DNA of 64,000 bases from Polaromonas sp. UBA5171 (GTDB taxonomy: Bacteria > Pseudomonadota > Gammaproteobacteria > Burkholderiales > Burkholderiaceae_C), in the NCBI GenBank assembly GCA_002413395.1, contig DHWX01000009.1:91048-155047 (forward strand), read 5' to 3'. Shown one piece after another: positions 30,337 through 40,664 of this stretch; position 1 is the stretch's first letter; the number at the start of each line of letters is the position of its first letter. A program made the translations under genes and the position numbers. The notes under the pieces were generated by a model. It was not told where the DNA came from. It ran no database searches and worked only from the letters and a program-made list of their open reading frames with translations.

Positions 30337-30741
30337 TCAGTGCGTGTCAGGCGTCTGCTCAACCACCACAAAGCTGGCGGCATAGCCGGTTTCATCGGTC
30401 ACGGAGACATGGGCCGCAAGGTGACGCGCCTCAAACCAGGCTTTCAATGGGCCGTGCAGCACAATTTTGGGTTTGCCACTGGCAACATTGGCTATTTCGC
30501 AGCGTTGCCAGGCCATGGGCAGGCGCATCCCCAGACCGATGGCTTTACTAAAAGCCTCTTTGGCTGAAAAGCGGGTGGCCAGGTAGCGGATACCGCGATC
30601 CGGCCAGCGACCGCGACGGGCTTGCCAGATGGTCAGTTCTCCGTCACTGAGGATTTTTCGGGCGAAACGCTCACCGTGGCGTTCAAAACTTGCACGAATG
30701 CGGCGCATGTCGCAAATATCAGTGCCGATCCCGTAAATCAT
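30337..30741 (-). CDS. acpS: Holo-[acyl-carrier-protein] synthase
   Basis: AcpS attaches 4'-phosphopantetheine to AcpP, whose gene lies in this window at 43965. The 134-residue protein shows [15 protein letters not shown] with the Mg-binding Asp, and [13 protein letters not shown] with the catalytic Glu. It overlaps the pdxJ stop codon by ATGA, the arrangement also seen in E. coli. Confidence 0.96.
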   Translation of the reverse strand: MIYGIGTDICDMRRIRASFERHGERFARKILSDGELTIWQARRGRWPDRGIRYLATRFSAKEAFSKAIGLGMRLPMAWQRCEIANVASGKPKIVLHGPLKAWFEARHLAAHVSVTDETGYAASFVVVEQTPDTH

Positions 30742-31583
30742 GGTGAGGCTTCATCCGGGAGAACCCGGGGAAACGCTTCATCAATACAGCGCAGGTAGTC
30801 TTTCACGGCAGCGGCATAACCCATCTCCAACGCGTCGGCAATCAGGGCGTGACCGATGGATACTTCCAGTACACCGGGCACCGCGCGCAGGAAGTCGGTG
30901 AGGTTGTCGCGGTTCAGGTCGTGGCCGGCATTTACGCCTAAATGAATAGCTGCTGCCGCCCATCCTGCCTCGGCAAACTGGTTTAGCGATTGATTTGTTT
31001 CTGTACTTGACCAGGCTCGGGCGTAGGACTCGGTGTACAACTCGACGCGATCGGCACCCACCGCTTTGACGGCGGCCATGGCCGTGGACAGCGGGTCCAT
31101 GAACAGGCTCACGCGCACGCCGCGTTCGTGCGCCTGCGCGATCAGTGGCCGGAGGCGTTCAGCATCACCGGGAAAACTCCAGCCGTGGTCGCTGGTGAAC
31201 TGGTCTTTACTGTCGGGCACAAAGGTGCACTGGTGCAGCGGCAGGCCTCTGGCCGACAGGTTGCGCACAAAGTCCATCAGGTTATGGAGGGGATTGCCTT
31301 CAATGTTGAATTCGCAGTGCGGCCAGTCCTTCATCAGCGCCGCAAGTTCATACACATCATCCGGACGGATGTGCCGCCCGTCAGGCCGGGGATGCACCGT
31401 AATGCCCTGCGCACCGGCTTGAAGACACTGCTCGGCGGCACGCATCACGCTCGGGATGCTCAAATGCCGGGTGTTGCGCAGCAACGCGACTTTGTTGACG
31501 TTGACGGACAACGTGGTTTTACGCCCCGGCAGGTGGGTCGCCTGGAAGGCGGGCTGTTCATGGGATCTGGAAAAGAGAGGCAT
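30738..31583 (-). CDS. pdxJ: Pyridoxine 5'-phosphate synthase
   Basis: PdxJ closes the pyridine ring of vitamin B6. The 281-residue protein contains [36 protein letters not shown] and [13 protein letters not shown]. The ATG at 31583 is 12 bp after the recO stop and adds about 22 residues before the usual family N-terminus; a longer frame to 31655 would run into recO. SD support is weak, consistent with coupling to recO. Confidence 0.94.
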   Translation of the reverse strand: MPLFSRSHEQPAFQATHLPGRKTTLSVNVNKVALLRNTRHLSIPSVMRAAEQCLQAGAQGITVHPRPDGRHIRPDDVYELAALMKDWPHCEFNIEGNPLHNLMDFVRNLSARGLPLHQCTFVPDSKDQFTSDHGWSFPGDAERLRPLIAQAHERGVRVSLFMDPLSTAMAAVKAVGADRVELYTESYARAWSSTETNQSLNQFAEAGWAAAAIHLGVNAGHDLNRDNLTDFLRAVPGVLEVSIGHALIADALEMGYAAAVKDYLRCIDEAFPRVLPDEASP

Positions 31584-31597
31584 GGTGGTATTGATCG

Positions 31598-32347
31598 CTA
31601 GAGGGCTTGCAGGTCCATCATCATTTGCCGGGTTTTCAGGACTTTCACCCCACAATGGTAGTGCAGCAAGACACGCAATTGAGTTTTAAGTTCATGAAGA
31701 TCAGGAATACAAGCGCGCACGGTATCAGAAAACTCAGCGCGGTCGCCCAGCGCCTGCTGCAAAGCCAGCCACTGCGTGCCAGTCAAGCTGGCGCGGTCGC
31801 CGTCATGGGCTTGCCGCAGGCCAGCCTCCGCGACCAGCACGTAGCGGGTGTCCGCTTGCAGGGAGCGCAGCGTCGCCGTCTCAACATCAAGCATGGGCAA
31901 GAGGCCTATGTCGCGCAGCAAACGCAACTCAAAAGCACGTAGCGCCAACTGCAGCGTGTCCGTGGTCTGGCTGGCCACAAGTTGCACAGTGGCAGCGTAG
32001 GCATCAAAAAGAACGGTATGGGGGTCATCGCGGGCCAGCAGGCGCATCAACAGCTCATTCAGGTAGTAACCCGACAGCAGGGCATCCCCCGTAGGCATGA
32101 CATGGCCGCCCTGCCATTCGGCACTTCTGAGCGTCCGGATTTCCGCATCGCCGCCGAAAGCGATGTGCAAGGGCTGCATGGGCAGCAAAATTGGCCGGAA
32201 ACTGGAGCTGGGTTTTTTGGCGCCACGCGCAACCAGCGCAACCCGCCCAAACTGGCGGGTAAAAACATCCAGAATCAGGCTGGACTCGCTCCAGTCGTAG
32301 CGGTGCAGCACATAGGCAGGCTCGTCGCTGATGCGTTTGGCAGCCAC
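31598..32347 (-). CDS. recO: DNA repair protein RecO
   Basis: RecO helps load RecA on SSB-coated gaps. The 249-residue protein has an N-terminal OB-fold ([32 protein letters not shown]) and a helical C-terminal region ([16 protein letters not shown]). The usual zinc-finger cysteines of many RecO proteins are absent, as in several betaproteobacteria. It starts with GTG at 32347. Confidence 0.93.
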   Translation of the reverse strand: MAAKRISDEPAYVLHRYDWSESSLILDVFTRQFGRVALVARGAKKPSSSFRPILLPMQPLHIAFGGDAEIRTLRSAEWQGGHVMPTGDALLSGYYLNELLMRLLARDDPHTVLFDAYAATVQLVASQTTDTLQLALRAFELRLLRDIGLLPMLDVETATLRSLQADTRYVLVAEAGLRQAHDGDRASLTGTQWLALQQALGDRAEFSDTVRACIPDLHELKTQLRVLLHYHCGVKVLKTRQMMMDLQAL

Positions 32348-32398
32348 AGTTTTACCGCTTGAAGGTCAGGCCTTGACAGAGTTCAAAACAACGTCCAA

Positions 32399-33427
32399 TC
32401 ACTCGTAACCGAAGGTTTTAACCCGGGCATCGTCGTCAGCCCAGCCCGAGCGCACTTTGACCCATATCTCCAAAAATACCTTGCCACCCGTGAGCGCTTC
32501 AAGTTCATGCCGCGCTTCAGTGCCGATACGCTTGAGTTTCTCGCCCTTCTCGCCAATGATCATGCCCTTGTGGCCGTCACGCTCGACCACTATGGTGGCG
32601 GCAATTTTGCGCAGATTACCCTCTTCCTCGTACCGGTCAATCAGCACGGTCGAGGTGTAGGGCAACTCGTCACCAGTCAGGCGAAACAGCTTTTCACGAA
32701 TGATCTCGGCGGCCATGAAGCGGTCGCTGCGATCGGTAAGTTCATCGGCCCCGTACATCCAGGGCTGTAGCGGCAGGTATTTTTCGCAAATACCGAACAG
32801 GCGCTCAACATCCCTGGCGTTGTTGGCCGACATGGGTACAAACTCGGCAAAATTGTGCCGCTCCTGCATGGACCTCAACCAAGGCGCGATTTCGGCGCGG
32901 CGATGAATCAGGTCAAATTTGTTGGCCAGCAAAATGGCCGGCGTTTTTTCGGGCAGCAGAGCCAGCACCTTGGCATCGGCCAGATTGAACTGACCAGCTT
33001 CGACCACAAACACAATCAGGTCCACATCGTTGACCGCACCCACCACGGTGCGGTTGAGCGAACGGTTCAGCGCGTTGCCATGCCGGGTCTGAAAACCCGG
33101 GGTATCGACAAACACAAACTGCGTGGCGCCAGCCGTGCGCACGCCCGTGATGCGGTGGCGCGTGGTCTGCGCTTTGCGCGAGGTGATGCTGATTTTCTGG
33201 CCCACCAGCGCATTGAGCAGTGTGGATTTTCCTACATTGGGTTTGCCGACGATAGCAATCAGGCCGCAGCGCTGCTCGGCAATGGACGGCACATGGGCCG
33301 CCGGACGAATGCTGTCGGCTGCTTTCGCAGGTAAAGCCGCGTCGCGGAATGACAATGCCTGGGCCAGCATGGCATCAAGCGCATCCGGGGTTTGACCCTG
33401 CTGAATGGGCTTCGGCAGCTTTTTCAT
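32399..33427 (-). CDS. era: GTPase Era
   Basis: Era is a ribosome-assembly GTPase that binds 16S rRNA. It shows G1 [20 protein letters not shown], the effector loop [11 protein letters not shown]3 FVDTPG, G4 LANKFD, and a C-terminal KH domain ([18 protein letters not shown]). Relative to typical Era it has about 50 extra N-terminal residues. Start candidates are ATG 33427, ATG 33448 and GTG 33484; none has a strong SD, and 33427 is used here. It follows rnc, the classical rnc-era pair. Confidence 0.94.
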   Translation of the reverse strand: MKKLPKPIQQGQTPDALDAMLAQALSFRDAALPAKAADSIRPAAHVPSIAEQRCGLIAIVGKPNVGKSTLLNALVGQKISITSRKAQTTRHRITGVRTAGATQFVFVDTPGFQTRHGNALNRSLNRTVVGAVNDVDLIVFVVEAGQFNLADAKVLALLPEKTPAILLANKFDLIHRRAEIAPWLRSMQERHNFAEFVPMSANNARDVERLFGICEKYLPLQPWMYGADELTDRSDRFMAAEIIREKLFRLTGDELPYTSTVLIDRYEEEGNLRKIAATIVVERDGHKGMIIGEKGEKLKRIGTEARHELEALTGGKVFLEIWVKVRSGWADDDARVKTFGYE

Positions 33428-33490
33428 TTCATTTTTTCGTATATTCATGATCATTGATGGGTCTTGGGCAACAGCTTTTGCCACTCAGAA

Positions 33491-34192
33491 TCAGACATCC
33501 AGAGTATTGACAAACATCAGCATGGCCGCCGCAGCGGCCTGCTCACCGGCCCGCCGGGAACCCCCAATGCCGCGTTCAATGCGTCCGTATTCAGTGATTT
33601 CACATTCCACATCAAATGTCTGCTGGTGCGCAGCACCCATCGTGCCAACTACCCGGTAAATGGGCAACTTCATTTTGCGCCCTTGCAGCCACTCCTGCAA
33701 TTCGGTTTTCGGATCCTTGCCGATCGCCGGCATCTGGGGGTTGATTTCCACGTCCTTGAACAGGCGGCGTACCAAGCCGGCGGCCTTGTCGAAACCCGCG
33801 TCCAGGTAAACTGCGCCGATCACCGCCTCCAGAGCGTCGGCCAGGATCGACGGGCGCTTATGCCCACCTGACTTGGCTTCGCCCTCACCCAGCCGCAGCA
33901 TTCCAGGCAGACCAAGCACCACGGCCAGTTGATGCAGGGTGTCTTGCTTGACAAGATTGGCGCGCACGCGCGACAAATCACCCTCGGGTAACTCGCTGAG
34001 CCGCTCGTAGAGCAGCCCGGCCACCGCCAGATTCAGCACGGAATCGCCCAAAAACTCAATGCGCTCGTTGTGGTCTGCCGAAAAACTGCGATGCGTCAGC
34101 GCCTGCACAAGCAGCTTGGGATTCGAAAACTCATGCTGCAGGCGCGTTTGCAGGGCCGGCAGGTCGGGGCTTGAAGAGGCACTGGCTCGCAC
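33491..34192 (-). CDS. rnc: Ribonuclease III
   Basis: RNase III cleaves double-stranded RNA in rRNA and mRNA processing. The 233-residue protein has the signature [16 protein letters not shown], the second metal-binding segment [15 protein letters not shown], and a C-terminal double-stranded RNA-binding domain ([16 protein letters not shown]). It starts with GTG directly after the DUF4845 stop codon (TAAGTG), implying coupled translation. Confidence 0.96.
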   Translation of the reverse strand: MRASASSSPDLPALQTRLQHEFSNPKLLVQALTHRSFSADHNERIEFLGDSVLNLAVAGLLYERLSELPEGDLSRVRANLVKQDTLHQLAVVLGLPGMLRLGEGEAKSGGHKRPSILADALEAVIGAVYLDAGFDKAAGLVRRLFKDVEINPQMPAIGKDPKTELQEWLQGRKMKLPIYRVVGTMGAAHQQTFDVECEITEYGRIERGIGGSRRAGEQAAAAAMLMFVNTLDV

Positions 34193-34537
34193 TTATTTGG
34201 ATCGGCCGTTGTACTTGAGAAGCAGATAGGCTGGGCCAAACATGTGAATTTCGCGGGTATAGGCAAACGTCACCACGGCCTTGTCGCCCTCTTTGGTAAT
34301 TTCCAGATCCTTGCCAGAAATTGAAGTGATGTCATCAATATCGGCGGCTTTGTTGAAAATGGTCCTTATTTCAACGACAGTATTGCCCTCCGCAGCGGCT
34401 TTATTGGCCGCTTTGGTGATCGCCTGAAGTTCAATGAGCGTCGGAACAACCTGGGCGGTCAGGATGCCGACGGACCCCACAACAATCCCGACAAACAGTA
34501 GGCCAATGAAGGAAATACCGCGCTGCTGATGTTTCAT
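34193..34537 (-). CDS. DUF4845 domain membrane protein
   Basis: The 114-residue protein has one N-terminal membrane helix (GISFIGLLFVGIVVGSVGIL) preceded by KHQQRG, pilin-like in layout, and a small periplasmic domain. DUF4845 genes lie between lepB and rnc in many beta- and gammaproteobacteria. The function is unknown; the position suggests a link to signal peptidase or envelope processing. Confidence 0.85.
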   Translation of the reverse strand: MKHQQRGISFIGLLFVGIVVGSVGILTAQVVPTLIELQAITKAANKAAAEGNTVVEIRTIFNKAADIDDITSISGKDLEITKEGDKAVVTFAYTREIHMFGPAYLLLKYNGRSK

Positions 34538-34617
34538 TTATTCTCCTGCTCTGACTGAAAAATGGAAGTTCCTGCGGACGGCAAGCCCTGTTCCGAACAG
34601 TGCGGTCCATGCCCAAA

Positions 34618-35598
34618 TCAGTTGAAAGAACCAATACGCTTGAGGTTACCGAAATTCATCCAGACGAAAAAAGCCTTGCCCACGATATTTTCCTCTGGCA
34701 CAAACCCCCAGTAACGTGAATCCAGTGAGTTATCGCGGTTGTCGCCCATCATGAAGTAGTGCCCTTCGGGCACCTTGCAAACCACACCCTCGCTACTGTA
34801 GCGGCAATTTTGCTTGAATTCAAAGTCACTGGCACCGGGAATAAAGGCCGGGCGCTCGTCGTCATTGAGCAGGCGGTGCTTCTTGCCGCCAAGCACCTCT
34901 TCAAACTGCTTCGCGTAGCGCATGGAATCCTCATCGAAAAAATCAGGCAATGCCGTCTTGGGCACGGGTTGACCATTGATGGTGAGTTGCTTGTTGAGGT
35001 AAGCCACCTCATCACCCGGAATACCCACAACGCGCTTGATGTAGTCCAGGCTGGGCTTGGGCGGATAACGGAAAACCATCACATCGCCGCGCTCGGGCTC
35101 CTGGTTGCTCCAGACCTTGGTGTTGATGACCGGCAGACGTAGGCCATAGTGGAATTTATTGACCAGGATCAGGTCATTGATGAGCAAGGTCGGGATCATG
35201 GAGCCGGACGGAATCTTGAAGGGCTCAAAAAGAAACGAGCGCAGCAGGAAGACTGCCAAAATGACCGGAAACAGTCCGGCAGTCCAATCCAGCCACCAAG
35301 GCTGCATGATGAGCCTGGTTTTGGCTTCGTGGGTGTTGTCGTCTACCTGGCTGATGCCCATCTGGGTCAATTCTGCCCGGCGTTTGGCGACATTTGCTTC
35401 GAGCGCTGCGACACCCCGACGGCGCTGTGGCAAAAAATAAAACCGTTCGGCCAGCCAGTAGATGCCGGTGACCACCGTTGCCATGAACAGCAGCAGCGCA
35501 AAGTTGCCTTCCACCACGCCAAAATACCAGGCAGCTCCGTAAGCCACGAACGCGGCCAGCACCACTGCCGTGATTGAACTCATTGCGCCGCGCATCAT
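34618..35598 (-). CDS. lepB: Signal peptidase I
   Basis: LepB cleaves signal peptides at the outer face of the inner membrane. The 326-residue protein has two N-terminal membrane helices and a third near residue 100, the catalytic Ser in [13 protein letters not shown], the catalytic Lys in [14 protein letters not shown], and [17 protein letters not shown]. The start at 35598 overlaps the lepA stop codon and has AGGTGG just upstream; an internal ATG at 35583 is also plausible. It is coupled to lepA. Confidence 0.95.
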   Translation of the reverse strand: MMRGAMSSITAVVLAAFVAYGAAWYFGVVEGNFALLLFMATVVTGIYWLAERFYFLPQRRRGVAALEANVAKRRAELTQMGISQVDDNTHEAKTRLIMQPWWLDWTAGLFPVILAVFLLRSFLFEPFKIPSGSMIPTLLINDLILVNKFHYGLRLPVINTKVWSNQEPERGDVMVFRYPPKPSLDYIKRVVGIPGDEVAYLNKQLTINGQPVPKTALPDFFDEDSMRYAKQFEEVLGGKKHRLLNDDERPAFIPGASDFEFKQNCRYSSEGVVCKVPEGHYFMMGDNRDNSLDSRYWGFVPEENIVGKAFFVWMNFGNLKRIGSFN

Positions 35599-37409
35599 TC
35601 TTCCACCTGCAATATGGCCAGAAAGGCCTCCTGGGGAACTTCCACCGAACCGATTTGTTTCATGCGCTTTTTACCTGCTTTTTGCTTCTCAAGAAGTTTG
35701 CGCTTGCGTGAAATGTCGCCACCATAGCATTTGGCAATCACATTTTTGCGCAGCGCCTTGATTGTCTCACGCGCAATAATATTGGCCCCGATGGCCGCCT
35801 GGATCGCCACATCGAATTGTTGCCGCGAAATGATCTCGCGCATTTTGGCCACCACGGCGCGCCCACGGTAGGCTGACTGGCTGCGGTGAACAATGATGGA
35901 CAGCGCATCGACCCTCTCGCCATTGAGCAAAATATCGACCTTCACCACGTCGGAGGCACGAAACTCCTTGAACTCGTAGTCCATCGAGGCATAGCCGCGC
36001 GAGACCGATTTGAGCTTGTCAAAAAAATCCAGAACAATTTCGCCCAGCGGCATCTCATAGGTGAGCATGACCTGCTTGCCGTGATAGGCCATATTGAGCT
36101 GGACTCCGCGCTTGAGGTTGGCCAGCGTCATGACCGCGCCCACGTAATCTTGCGGCATGTAGAGGTGCACGGTGACGATAGGTTCACGAATCTCGTTGAC
36201 ACGCCCGGCGTCGGGAATTTTCGATGGATTCTCGACCCTGATGAGTTCGCCATCGGCCTTGAGCACCTCATACACCACGCTGGGCGCGGTCGTGATCAGG
36301 TCCTGGTCGAACTCGCGCTCGAGCCGCTCCTGCACGATCTCCATGTGCAGCAGTCCCAGAAAGCCGCAGCGAAAACCAAAACCCAGCGCCTGACTCACTT
36401 CAGGCTCGTAATGCAGCGAGGCGTCATTGAGCTTGAGCTTTTCCAGCGCATCGCGCAGGGAGTCATACTCGCTAGCCTCGGTGGGGTACAGCCCGGCGAA
36501 CACCTGCGGCTGGATTTCCTTGAAGCCAGGCAGTGGCTCGGTGGCTGTAAAGGCTGCGCCACCGGTACCAGGTTTGACCATGGTCAGGGTATCACCCACC
36601 CGCGCCGCCTGGAGTTCCTTGATCCCCGCGATCACAAAACCCACTTCCCCCGCTTCAAGCGACTGGCGCGGTTCGGTATGCGGAGTAAATACGCCCAGCT
36701 GATCGGCGTTGTACATGGCTTCGCTGGCCATGAGCTTGATGCGGTCGCCCTTGGCCAGGCGTCCATCCACGACACGCACCAGCATGACCACGCCCACGTA
36801 GGCGTCGTACCAGCTGTCAATGATCATGGCCCGCAGCGCACCGGCAGGATTGCCCCGGGGCGGCGGAATCCGGGCGATCACCGCCTCAAGAATTTCGTCG
36901 ATGCCCATGCCGGTCTTGGCACTGCAGGGTATGGCATCGGTGGCATCAATGCCGATCACATCCTCGATTTCCTGCCTGGCGTTGTCGGGGTCGGCCTGCG
37001 GCAGATCCATCTTGTTGAGCACGGGGACAACTTCCACGCCCAAGTCGAGTGCGGTATAGCAATTGGCCACCGTCTGCGCTTCAACGCCCTGGCTGGCATC
37101 CACCACCAGCAGCGCACCTTCACAGGCCGAGAGCGAGCGACTCACTTCATAAGAGAAGTCCACGTGGCCCGGCGTGTCGATCAGGTTCAGGTTGTAGATC
37201 TGACCATCGAGTGCCTTGTATTTCAGCGCGGCAGTTTGCGCCTTGATGGTTATCCCGCGCTCTTTTTCGATATCCATCGAATCGAGCACCTGCTCACTCA
37301 TCTCGCGATCCTGCAAGCCACCACAACGCTGGATAATGCGGTCCGCGAGCGTGGATTTGCCGTGATCAATGTGCGCAATGATTGAAAAATTTCTGATGTG
37401 ATTCATCAA
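35595..37409 (-). CDS. lepA: Elongation factor 4 (back-translocating GTPase LepA)
   Basis: LepA is a ribosomal GTPase that affects initiation and stalled ribosomes. The 604 residues match the family. The G1 motif is [14 protein letters not shown], the effector region [12 protein letters not shown]3 [13 protein letters not shown]4 NKMDLP. The LepA C-terminal domain carries [15 protein letters not shown]. It is the first gene of a nine-gene minus-strand operon. A strong minus-strand hairpin terminator lies 60-95 bp upstream. Confidence 0.97.
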   Translation of the reverse strand: MMNHIRNFSIIAHIDHGKSTLADRIIQRCGGLQDREMSEQVLDSMDIEKERGITIKAQTAALKYKALDGQIYNLNLIDTPGHVDFSYEVSRSLSACEGALLVVDASQGVEAQTVANCYTALDLGVEVVPVLNKMDLPQADPDNARQEIEDVIGIDATDAIPCSAKTGMGIDEILEAVIARIPPPRGNPAGALRAMIIDSWYDAYVGVVMLVRVVDGRLAKGDRIKLMASEAMYNADQLGVFTPHTEPRQSLEAGEVGFVIAGIKELQAARVGDTLTMVKPGTGGAAFTATEPLPGFKEIQPQVFAGLYPTEASEYDSLRDALEKLKLNDASLHYEPEVSQALGFGFRCGFLGLLHMEIVQERLEREFDQDLITTAPSVVYEVLKADGELIRVENPSKIPDAGRVNEIREPIVTVHLYMPQDYVGAVMTLANLKRGVQLNMAYHGKQVMLTYEMPLGEIVLDFFDKLKSVSRGYASMDYEFKEFRASDVVKVDILLNGERVDALSIIVHRSQSAYRGRAVVAKMREIISRQQFDVAIQAAIGANIIARETIKALRKNVIAKCYGGDISRKRKLLEKQKAGKKRMKQIGSVEVPQEAFLAILQVEE

Positions 37410-37470
37410 GGGAAATGCCTAAGTGCTTGTTTGTATTGCGAAGAGATTGCAGGTCATTCGCAAGGGGCAA

Positions 37471-37502
37471 TAAAAAAGGGCGCGTCGAATAGTGACGCGC
37501 CC
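37471..37502 (-). terminator. Intrinsic terminator upstream of lepA (minus strand)
   Basis: GGGCGCGTC (37478-37486) and GACGCGCCC (37494-37502) form a 9-bp GC-rich stem with a 7-base loop; on the minus strand TTTTTTATT follows. It is 480 bp beyond the degP stop and 62 bp before the lepA start. It could end degP transcripts, a small RNA, or act as an attenuator in the lepA leader. Confidence 0.85.
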
Positions 37503-37536
37503 TGAACCAACAATCTATGGCAACTGCGATAGTTGG
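37475..37536 (-). ncRNA. Possible small RNA ending at the lepA-upstream terminator
   Basis: On the minus strand, TACAAT (37548-37543) could start RNA near 37536. The next 60 bases form hairpin CAACT-ATCGC-AGTTG and then the terminator. The -35 is weak, so this could equally be a lepA leader that is partly terminated. No known RNA family is recognised. Confidence 0.25.
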
Positions 37537-37618
37537 AACTTCATTGTAGGCAAAAAGCCAGCAACGAATAGTCCCAAGACAGGCATATTTTTCTCGTTGC
37601 AACCCGGCAACAAAAAAC

Positions 37619-37638
37619 TTATACACAGCTTATTCACA
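37619..37638. promoter_or_regulatory. Pair of DnaA-box-like sites
   Basis: TTATACACA (37619-37627) and TTATTCACA (37630-37638) both fit the DnaA-box consensus TTATNCACA, in the same orientation and 11 bp apart. TTATGAACA (37655-37663) is a one-mismatch third copy. They lie in an AT-rich gap. No dnaA, dnaN, gyrB or parAB gene is near, so this is unlikely to be oriC. Confidence 0.4.
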
Positions 37639-37983
37639 ATTTTATAACGCCAACTTATGAACAATTTGTGGGTGATCTGCGAATCAATCATAAATCTGTT
37701 GGATTCACGATGAATTTTGGATTTGTATCGCTTTTATATACCCAAAAGATACAAAAAACTTAATGTATTCTAACCAAATTCATTGATAAAGCATTTTGCT
37801 TGTTAGTCAATACTCACAAATTCACGGATGCTTTTGAATCAAATATATTTCTTCAATGCGTCCAGAAACACCATCCAATCGAGAAAAACCCCAACCCATG
37901 GAAGGTATGGGAATTTCCAGAAACTGCTGTGAGCCTTATGGCCGGCCGCAAAATGCCGCCATGCGCCAGCTCGGATCAGACCA

Positions 37984-39450
37984 TCAGCGTAGCGGCCGGA
38001 TCAACGCATATTGAGCTAGTTCGCCACGTCGGATCAACATGGTGATGATCTTGGGTTTGTCAATTTTTTCCAGTGTCGCTTCGAAACCCTTGACGCTCGT
38101 GATTTCGGAGTTTGCAATCGCCACAATCACATCACCCTCACGAAGCCCGGCCCGAGCCGCCGCGCCTTCAGCGGTGTCAACTTTCACGCCGCCTTTGATT
38201 TTGAGCTCTTTCTTTTGCGCATCAGTCAATTCGCTCACGGCCAAGCCCAGAGCTTGTGCTGGGCCTGCCACATGCGCTTTGGGCTCTGCTACAGCGGCAG
38301 TCTGGACTGATTTATCTGGCCCCACTTCACCAATGACGACCGGCAAATCCTTTGTGGCTCCCCGCCTGAACACGGTCACCACAGCCTTGGTGCCAGGCTT
38401 GACATTGCCGACCATGCGCGGAAGATCGCTGGCTTTGTCGATTGGCTTGCCGTCAAACTTGACAATGATGTCACCCGCTTCTATGCCCGCTTTTTCCGCA
38501 GGCGCATTGCTCTCAACTGCTCTTACCATCGCACCCTGCGGTTTACCCAGCCCAATCGACTCAGCCACTTCCTTGGTAACTCCGTCAATCTGCACGCCAA
38601 TTCGGCCACGCGTAACCTTGCCGCTGCTTCGCAACTGATCTGACACATGCGTCGCCTCATCAATGGGAATGGCAAATGAAATGCCCTGTGAGCCACCAGA
38701 GCGCGAATAAATCTGGCTATTGATGCCCACGACTTCTCCGCGCATGTTGATCAGGGGGCCTCCCGAGTTGCCGGGATTGATGGGCACATCGGTCTGAATG
38801 AAGGGCAAATAATCGCCAGTGTCGCGCTGCTTGGCGCTGACAATACCCGCGGTCACGGTATTTTCCAGGCCGAATGGAGAACCAATGGCCATCACCCATT
38901 CACCGACTTTCAAACGGTTGATGTCGCCAATTTTCACGGCGGGTAATCCTGTCGCCTCAATCTTGACCACCGCAATGTCACTGCGCTTGTCTGCTCCGAT
39001 GATTTTGGCCTTGAATTCTCGCTTGTCCGTCAGGGTGACAATCACTTCATCGGCACCTTCAACCACATGAGCATTAGTCATGACAAAACCGTCTGTCGTA
39101 AGGATGAACCCTGAAGCCACGCCGCGCGGCTGTTCTTCGTCGGGCTGGGGCTGGTTGCGATCCGGACGCGGGGCCCGAGGCACGTTGGGCGGTACCGGAA
39201 TCCCAAATCGCCGGAAAAACTCCTGCATCTGTTCGTCAACGCCTCCTGCAGCCGATGCCTTGACTTTTTCAAGGGTGCGGATGTTCACCACGGATGGCCC
39301 CACCTGCTCCACCAGGTCGGTGAAATCGGGCAGCGTACGGACCTGCGCCCACACCGGTTTGACGGGCAGCAGGACGGTGACCGTAACGATCGCCAGCAGA
39401 CCCGCAGTCAGATAAGACCGCAGTGTTTTCCAGTTCAATTCAAGCATCAT
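37984..39450 (-). CDS. degP: DegP/MucD-family periplasmic serine endoprotease
   Basis: The enzyme degrades misfolded envelope proteins. The protein has about 488 residues: an N-terminal membrane or signal segment (LTAGLLAIVTVTVLLPV), a trypsin-like domain with catalytic His in TNAHVVEGADEV (about 128), Asp in RSDIAVVKIE and Ser in NPGNSGGPLI, then two PDZ domains (GRIGVQIDGVTKE; VKVDTAEGAAARAGLREGDV). The ATG at 39450 follows AAGG closely; 39462 and 39447 are alternatives. It ends the rpoE-rseA-rseB-degP stress operon. Confidence 0.95.
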   Translation of the reverse strand: MMLELNWKTLRSYLTAGLLAIVTVTVLLPVKPVWAQVRTLPDFTDLVEQVGPSVVNIRTLEKVKASAAGGVDEQMQEFFRRFGIPVPPNVPRAPRPDRNQPQPDEEQPRGVASGFILTTDGFVMTNAHVVEGADEVIVTLTDKREFKAKIIGADKRSDIAVVKIEATGLPAVKIGDINRLKVGEWVMAIGSPFGLENTVTAGIVSAKQRDTGDYLPFIQTDVPINPGNSGGPLINMRGEVVGINSQIYSRSGGSQGISFAIPIDEATHVSDQLRSSGKVTRGRIGVQIDGVTKEVAESIGLGKPQGAMVRAVESNAPAEKAGIEAGDIIVKFDGKPIDKASDLPRMVGNVKPGTKAVVTVFRRGATKDLPVVIGEVGPDKSVQTAAVAEPKAHVAGPAQALGLAVSELTDAQKKELKIKGGVKVDTAEGAAARAGLREGDVIVAIANSEITSVKGFEATLEKIDKPKIITMLIRRGELAQYALIRPLR

Positions 39451-39583
39451 CAGCCTTGTCATAAATATTGCTAATCAGGTTAGTGGTTCGTTGTCAAAAA
39501 TTTTATGGATTAATTGGTGGCAGAGACGGAAAAACCAATCCACCGCACCGCGCTCCCCGAAAGGTTTTCCGCGAAGCACCTGC

Positions 39584-40627
39584 TTAGGGCTTCTTGTGTT
39601 CAAGCCGGCTTGCAAAGAGTTGCAGAGTCGCCATCGGTACCTCGCCCATCACGGTTATCCAGTATGGATCCATTTGTTTCGTCATTGTCTGGGTGGCACC
39701 CAGCGAAAGGCTGGACTCACCAACATGGCGTTGCCGGTCAAAGGGTTCTACAAAAATGGAAACCGAGGCAAGTCCGTCGGAAAATATCCACTGCAGTGGA
39801 TCATTGCCGACCGCTGCCTCCGTCGCACTGACCGGACGCTTGTAGCATCGCACGGGCTCGAATCCGGCCACAGGTTCCTTCATGGCCCAGCCTTCGGCGT
39901 TTGCTGTCGTCTTCACCAAGACAGACTTTTCAACGTGGTAGCCCTCTATCTTTCCCATCAGTTGGATGAGTTTGTTCATTTTCACCGGGGCACCGAGTTG
40001 CAACTCCGAAAACGCAGCCTGCTCAAGGACCTTGCCATCAGGACCCAGCGTTTGCAGTTTCACCACCAAGTCAGTTTTCTTTTCAGTCCAGACACGATAA
40101 CCAAAACGCAGATTGTCCCTGGGAACGAGTTCAATGATGTTGGCTTCAACACCAGCCACCCGCTCAACGCCCTTCTGCCGCAGTTTATAAAAATCGGCAA
40201 TATGGCTTTCATTGGACTGCAGCAACTTGGGAAAAAGGCCGAGCGACTCTCGTGTTTCACTGCGCACGAGCTTTTGGTCCGGCATGAAGGTAACGACTTG
40301 GTCATTGTGCCGAAAGATGGAGCGCGGCGCACCTGTGAGCGTCTCAATGCGTTCCATTTGCTGGTTACCTTCACAGACATTCCATATCTTGGCACTTGAA
40401 AGGGACCCTCCGGACGACACGACAAAGGTTCCAATATAGGCACGCTTTTGGGACGCCTCGTGCATTCGCATCAACCAGTCATCAATGCTCCTGGATTTTG
40501 CCGTGGTAGCCGTTGTACCCGAAAGGGCGTATGTAATGGCGGGCGTGGACACCTGAGCCGCTACATGATTCATAGCTAAAAATGTCAATCCGGCAAGGGA
40601 AAAAAGTCGAAAAATCTTGTAGTTCAT
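39584..40627 (-). CDS. rseB: Sigma-E regulator RseB/MucB
   Basis: RseB is a periplasmic sensor that shields anti-sigma factor RseA from proteolysis until lipoprotein or LPS signals bind. The 347-residue protein has a signal peptide (FRLFSLAGLTFLAMNHVAAQ), the MucB/RseB N-terminal domain (RAYIGTFVVSSGGSLSS) and a C-terminal domain with VFVEPF-like SVSIFVEPFDRQ. The ATG at 40627 gives the signal peptide; the frame is open further upstream. It sits between rseA and degP. Confidence 0.93.
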   Translation of the reverse strand: MNYKIFRLFSLAGLTFLAMNHVAAQVSTPAITYALSGTTATTAKSRSIDDWLMRMHEASQKRAYIGTFVVSSGGSLSSAKIWNVCEGNQQMERIETLTGAPRSIFRHNDQVVTFMPDQKLVRSETRESLGLFPKLLQSNESHIADFYKLRQKGVERVAGVEANIIELVPRDNLRFGYRVWTEKKTDLVVKLQTLGPDGKVLEQAAFSELQLGAPVKMNKLIQLMGKIEGYHVEKSVLVKTTANAEGWAMKEPVAGFEPVRCYKRPVSATEAAVGNDPLQWIFSDGLASVSIFVEPFDRQRHVGESSLSLGATQTMTKQMDPYWITVMGEVPMATLQLFASRLEHKKP

Positions 40628-40664
40628 GGATTTACCAAGGCTTTTCCAGACACGCAGGCCTCGC

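Larger units (their letters stand above)
37410..37983. other. AT-rich intergenic region between degP and lepA
   Basis: This 574-bp gap is clearly more AT-rich than the genes around it. It holds a minus-strand terminator (37471-37502), a TACAAT box on the minus strand (37543-37548), two TTATNCACA boxes (37619-37638), and an inverted repeat, TTTGTATC (37722-37729) with GATACAAA (37748-37755). Two short open frames inside it lack SD and family likeness. It probably holds the lepA promoter and the degP 3' end. Confidence 0.6.

Noticed and set aside
29335..30567. 410-codon frame antisense to nagZ and acpS
   Set aside because: It spans two real genes on the other strand and shows no domain or SD.
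30930..30955. Repeat copy inside pdxJ
   Set aside because: Only the ATAGCTGC half matches, and the codons encode the conserved [10 protein letters not shown] region.
35886..37385. Long open frame (499 codons) antisense to lepA
   Set aside because: It is the mirror of a strongly conserved gene in codon-biased DNA, is His/Gly-rich without family motifs, and has no SD.
37619..37663. Chromosomal replication origin
   Set aside because: Only two perfect DnaA-like boxes, and no dnaA, dnaN, gyrB, rpmH or parAB nearby; reported only as a box pair.
37800..38045. Possible 81-residue gene in the degP-lepA gap
   Set aside because: It begins with TTG, has no SD, runs into the 3' end of degP, and shows no hydrophobic or conserved pattern.
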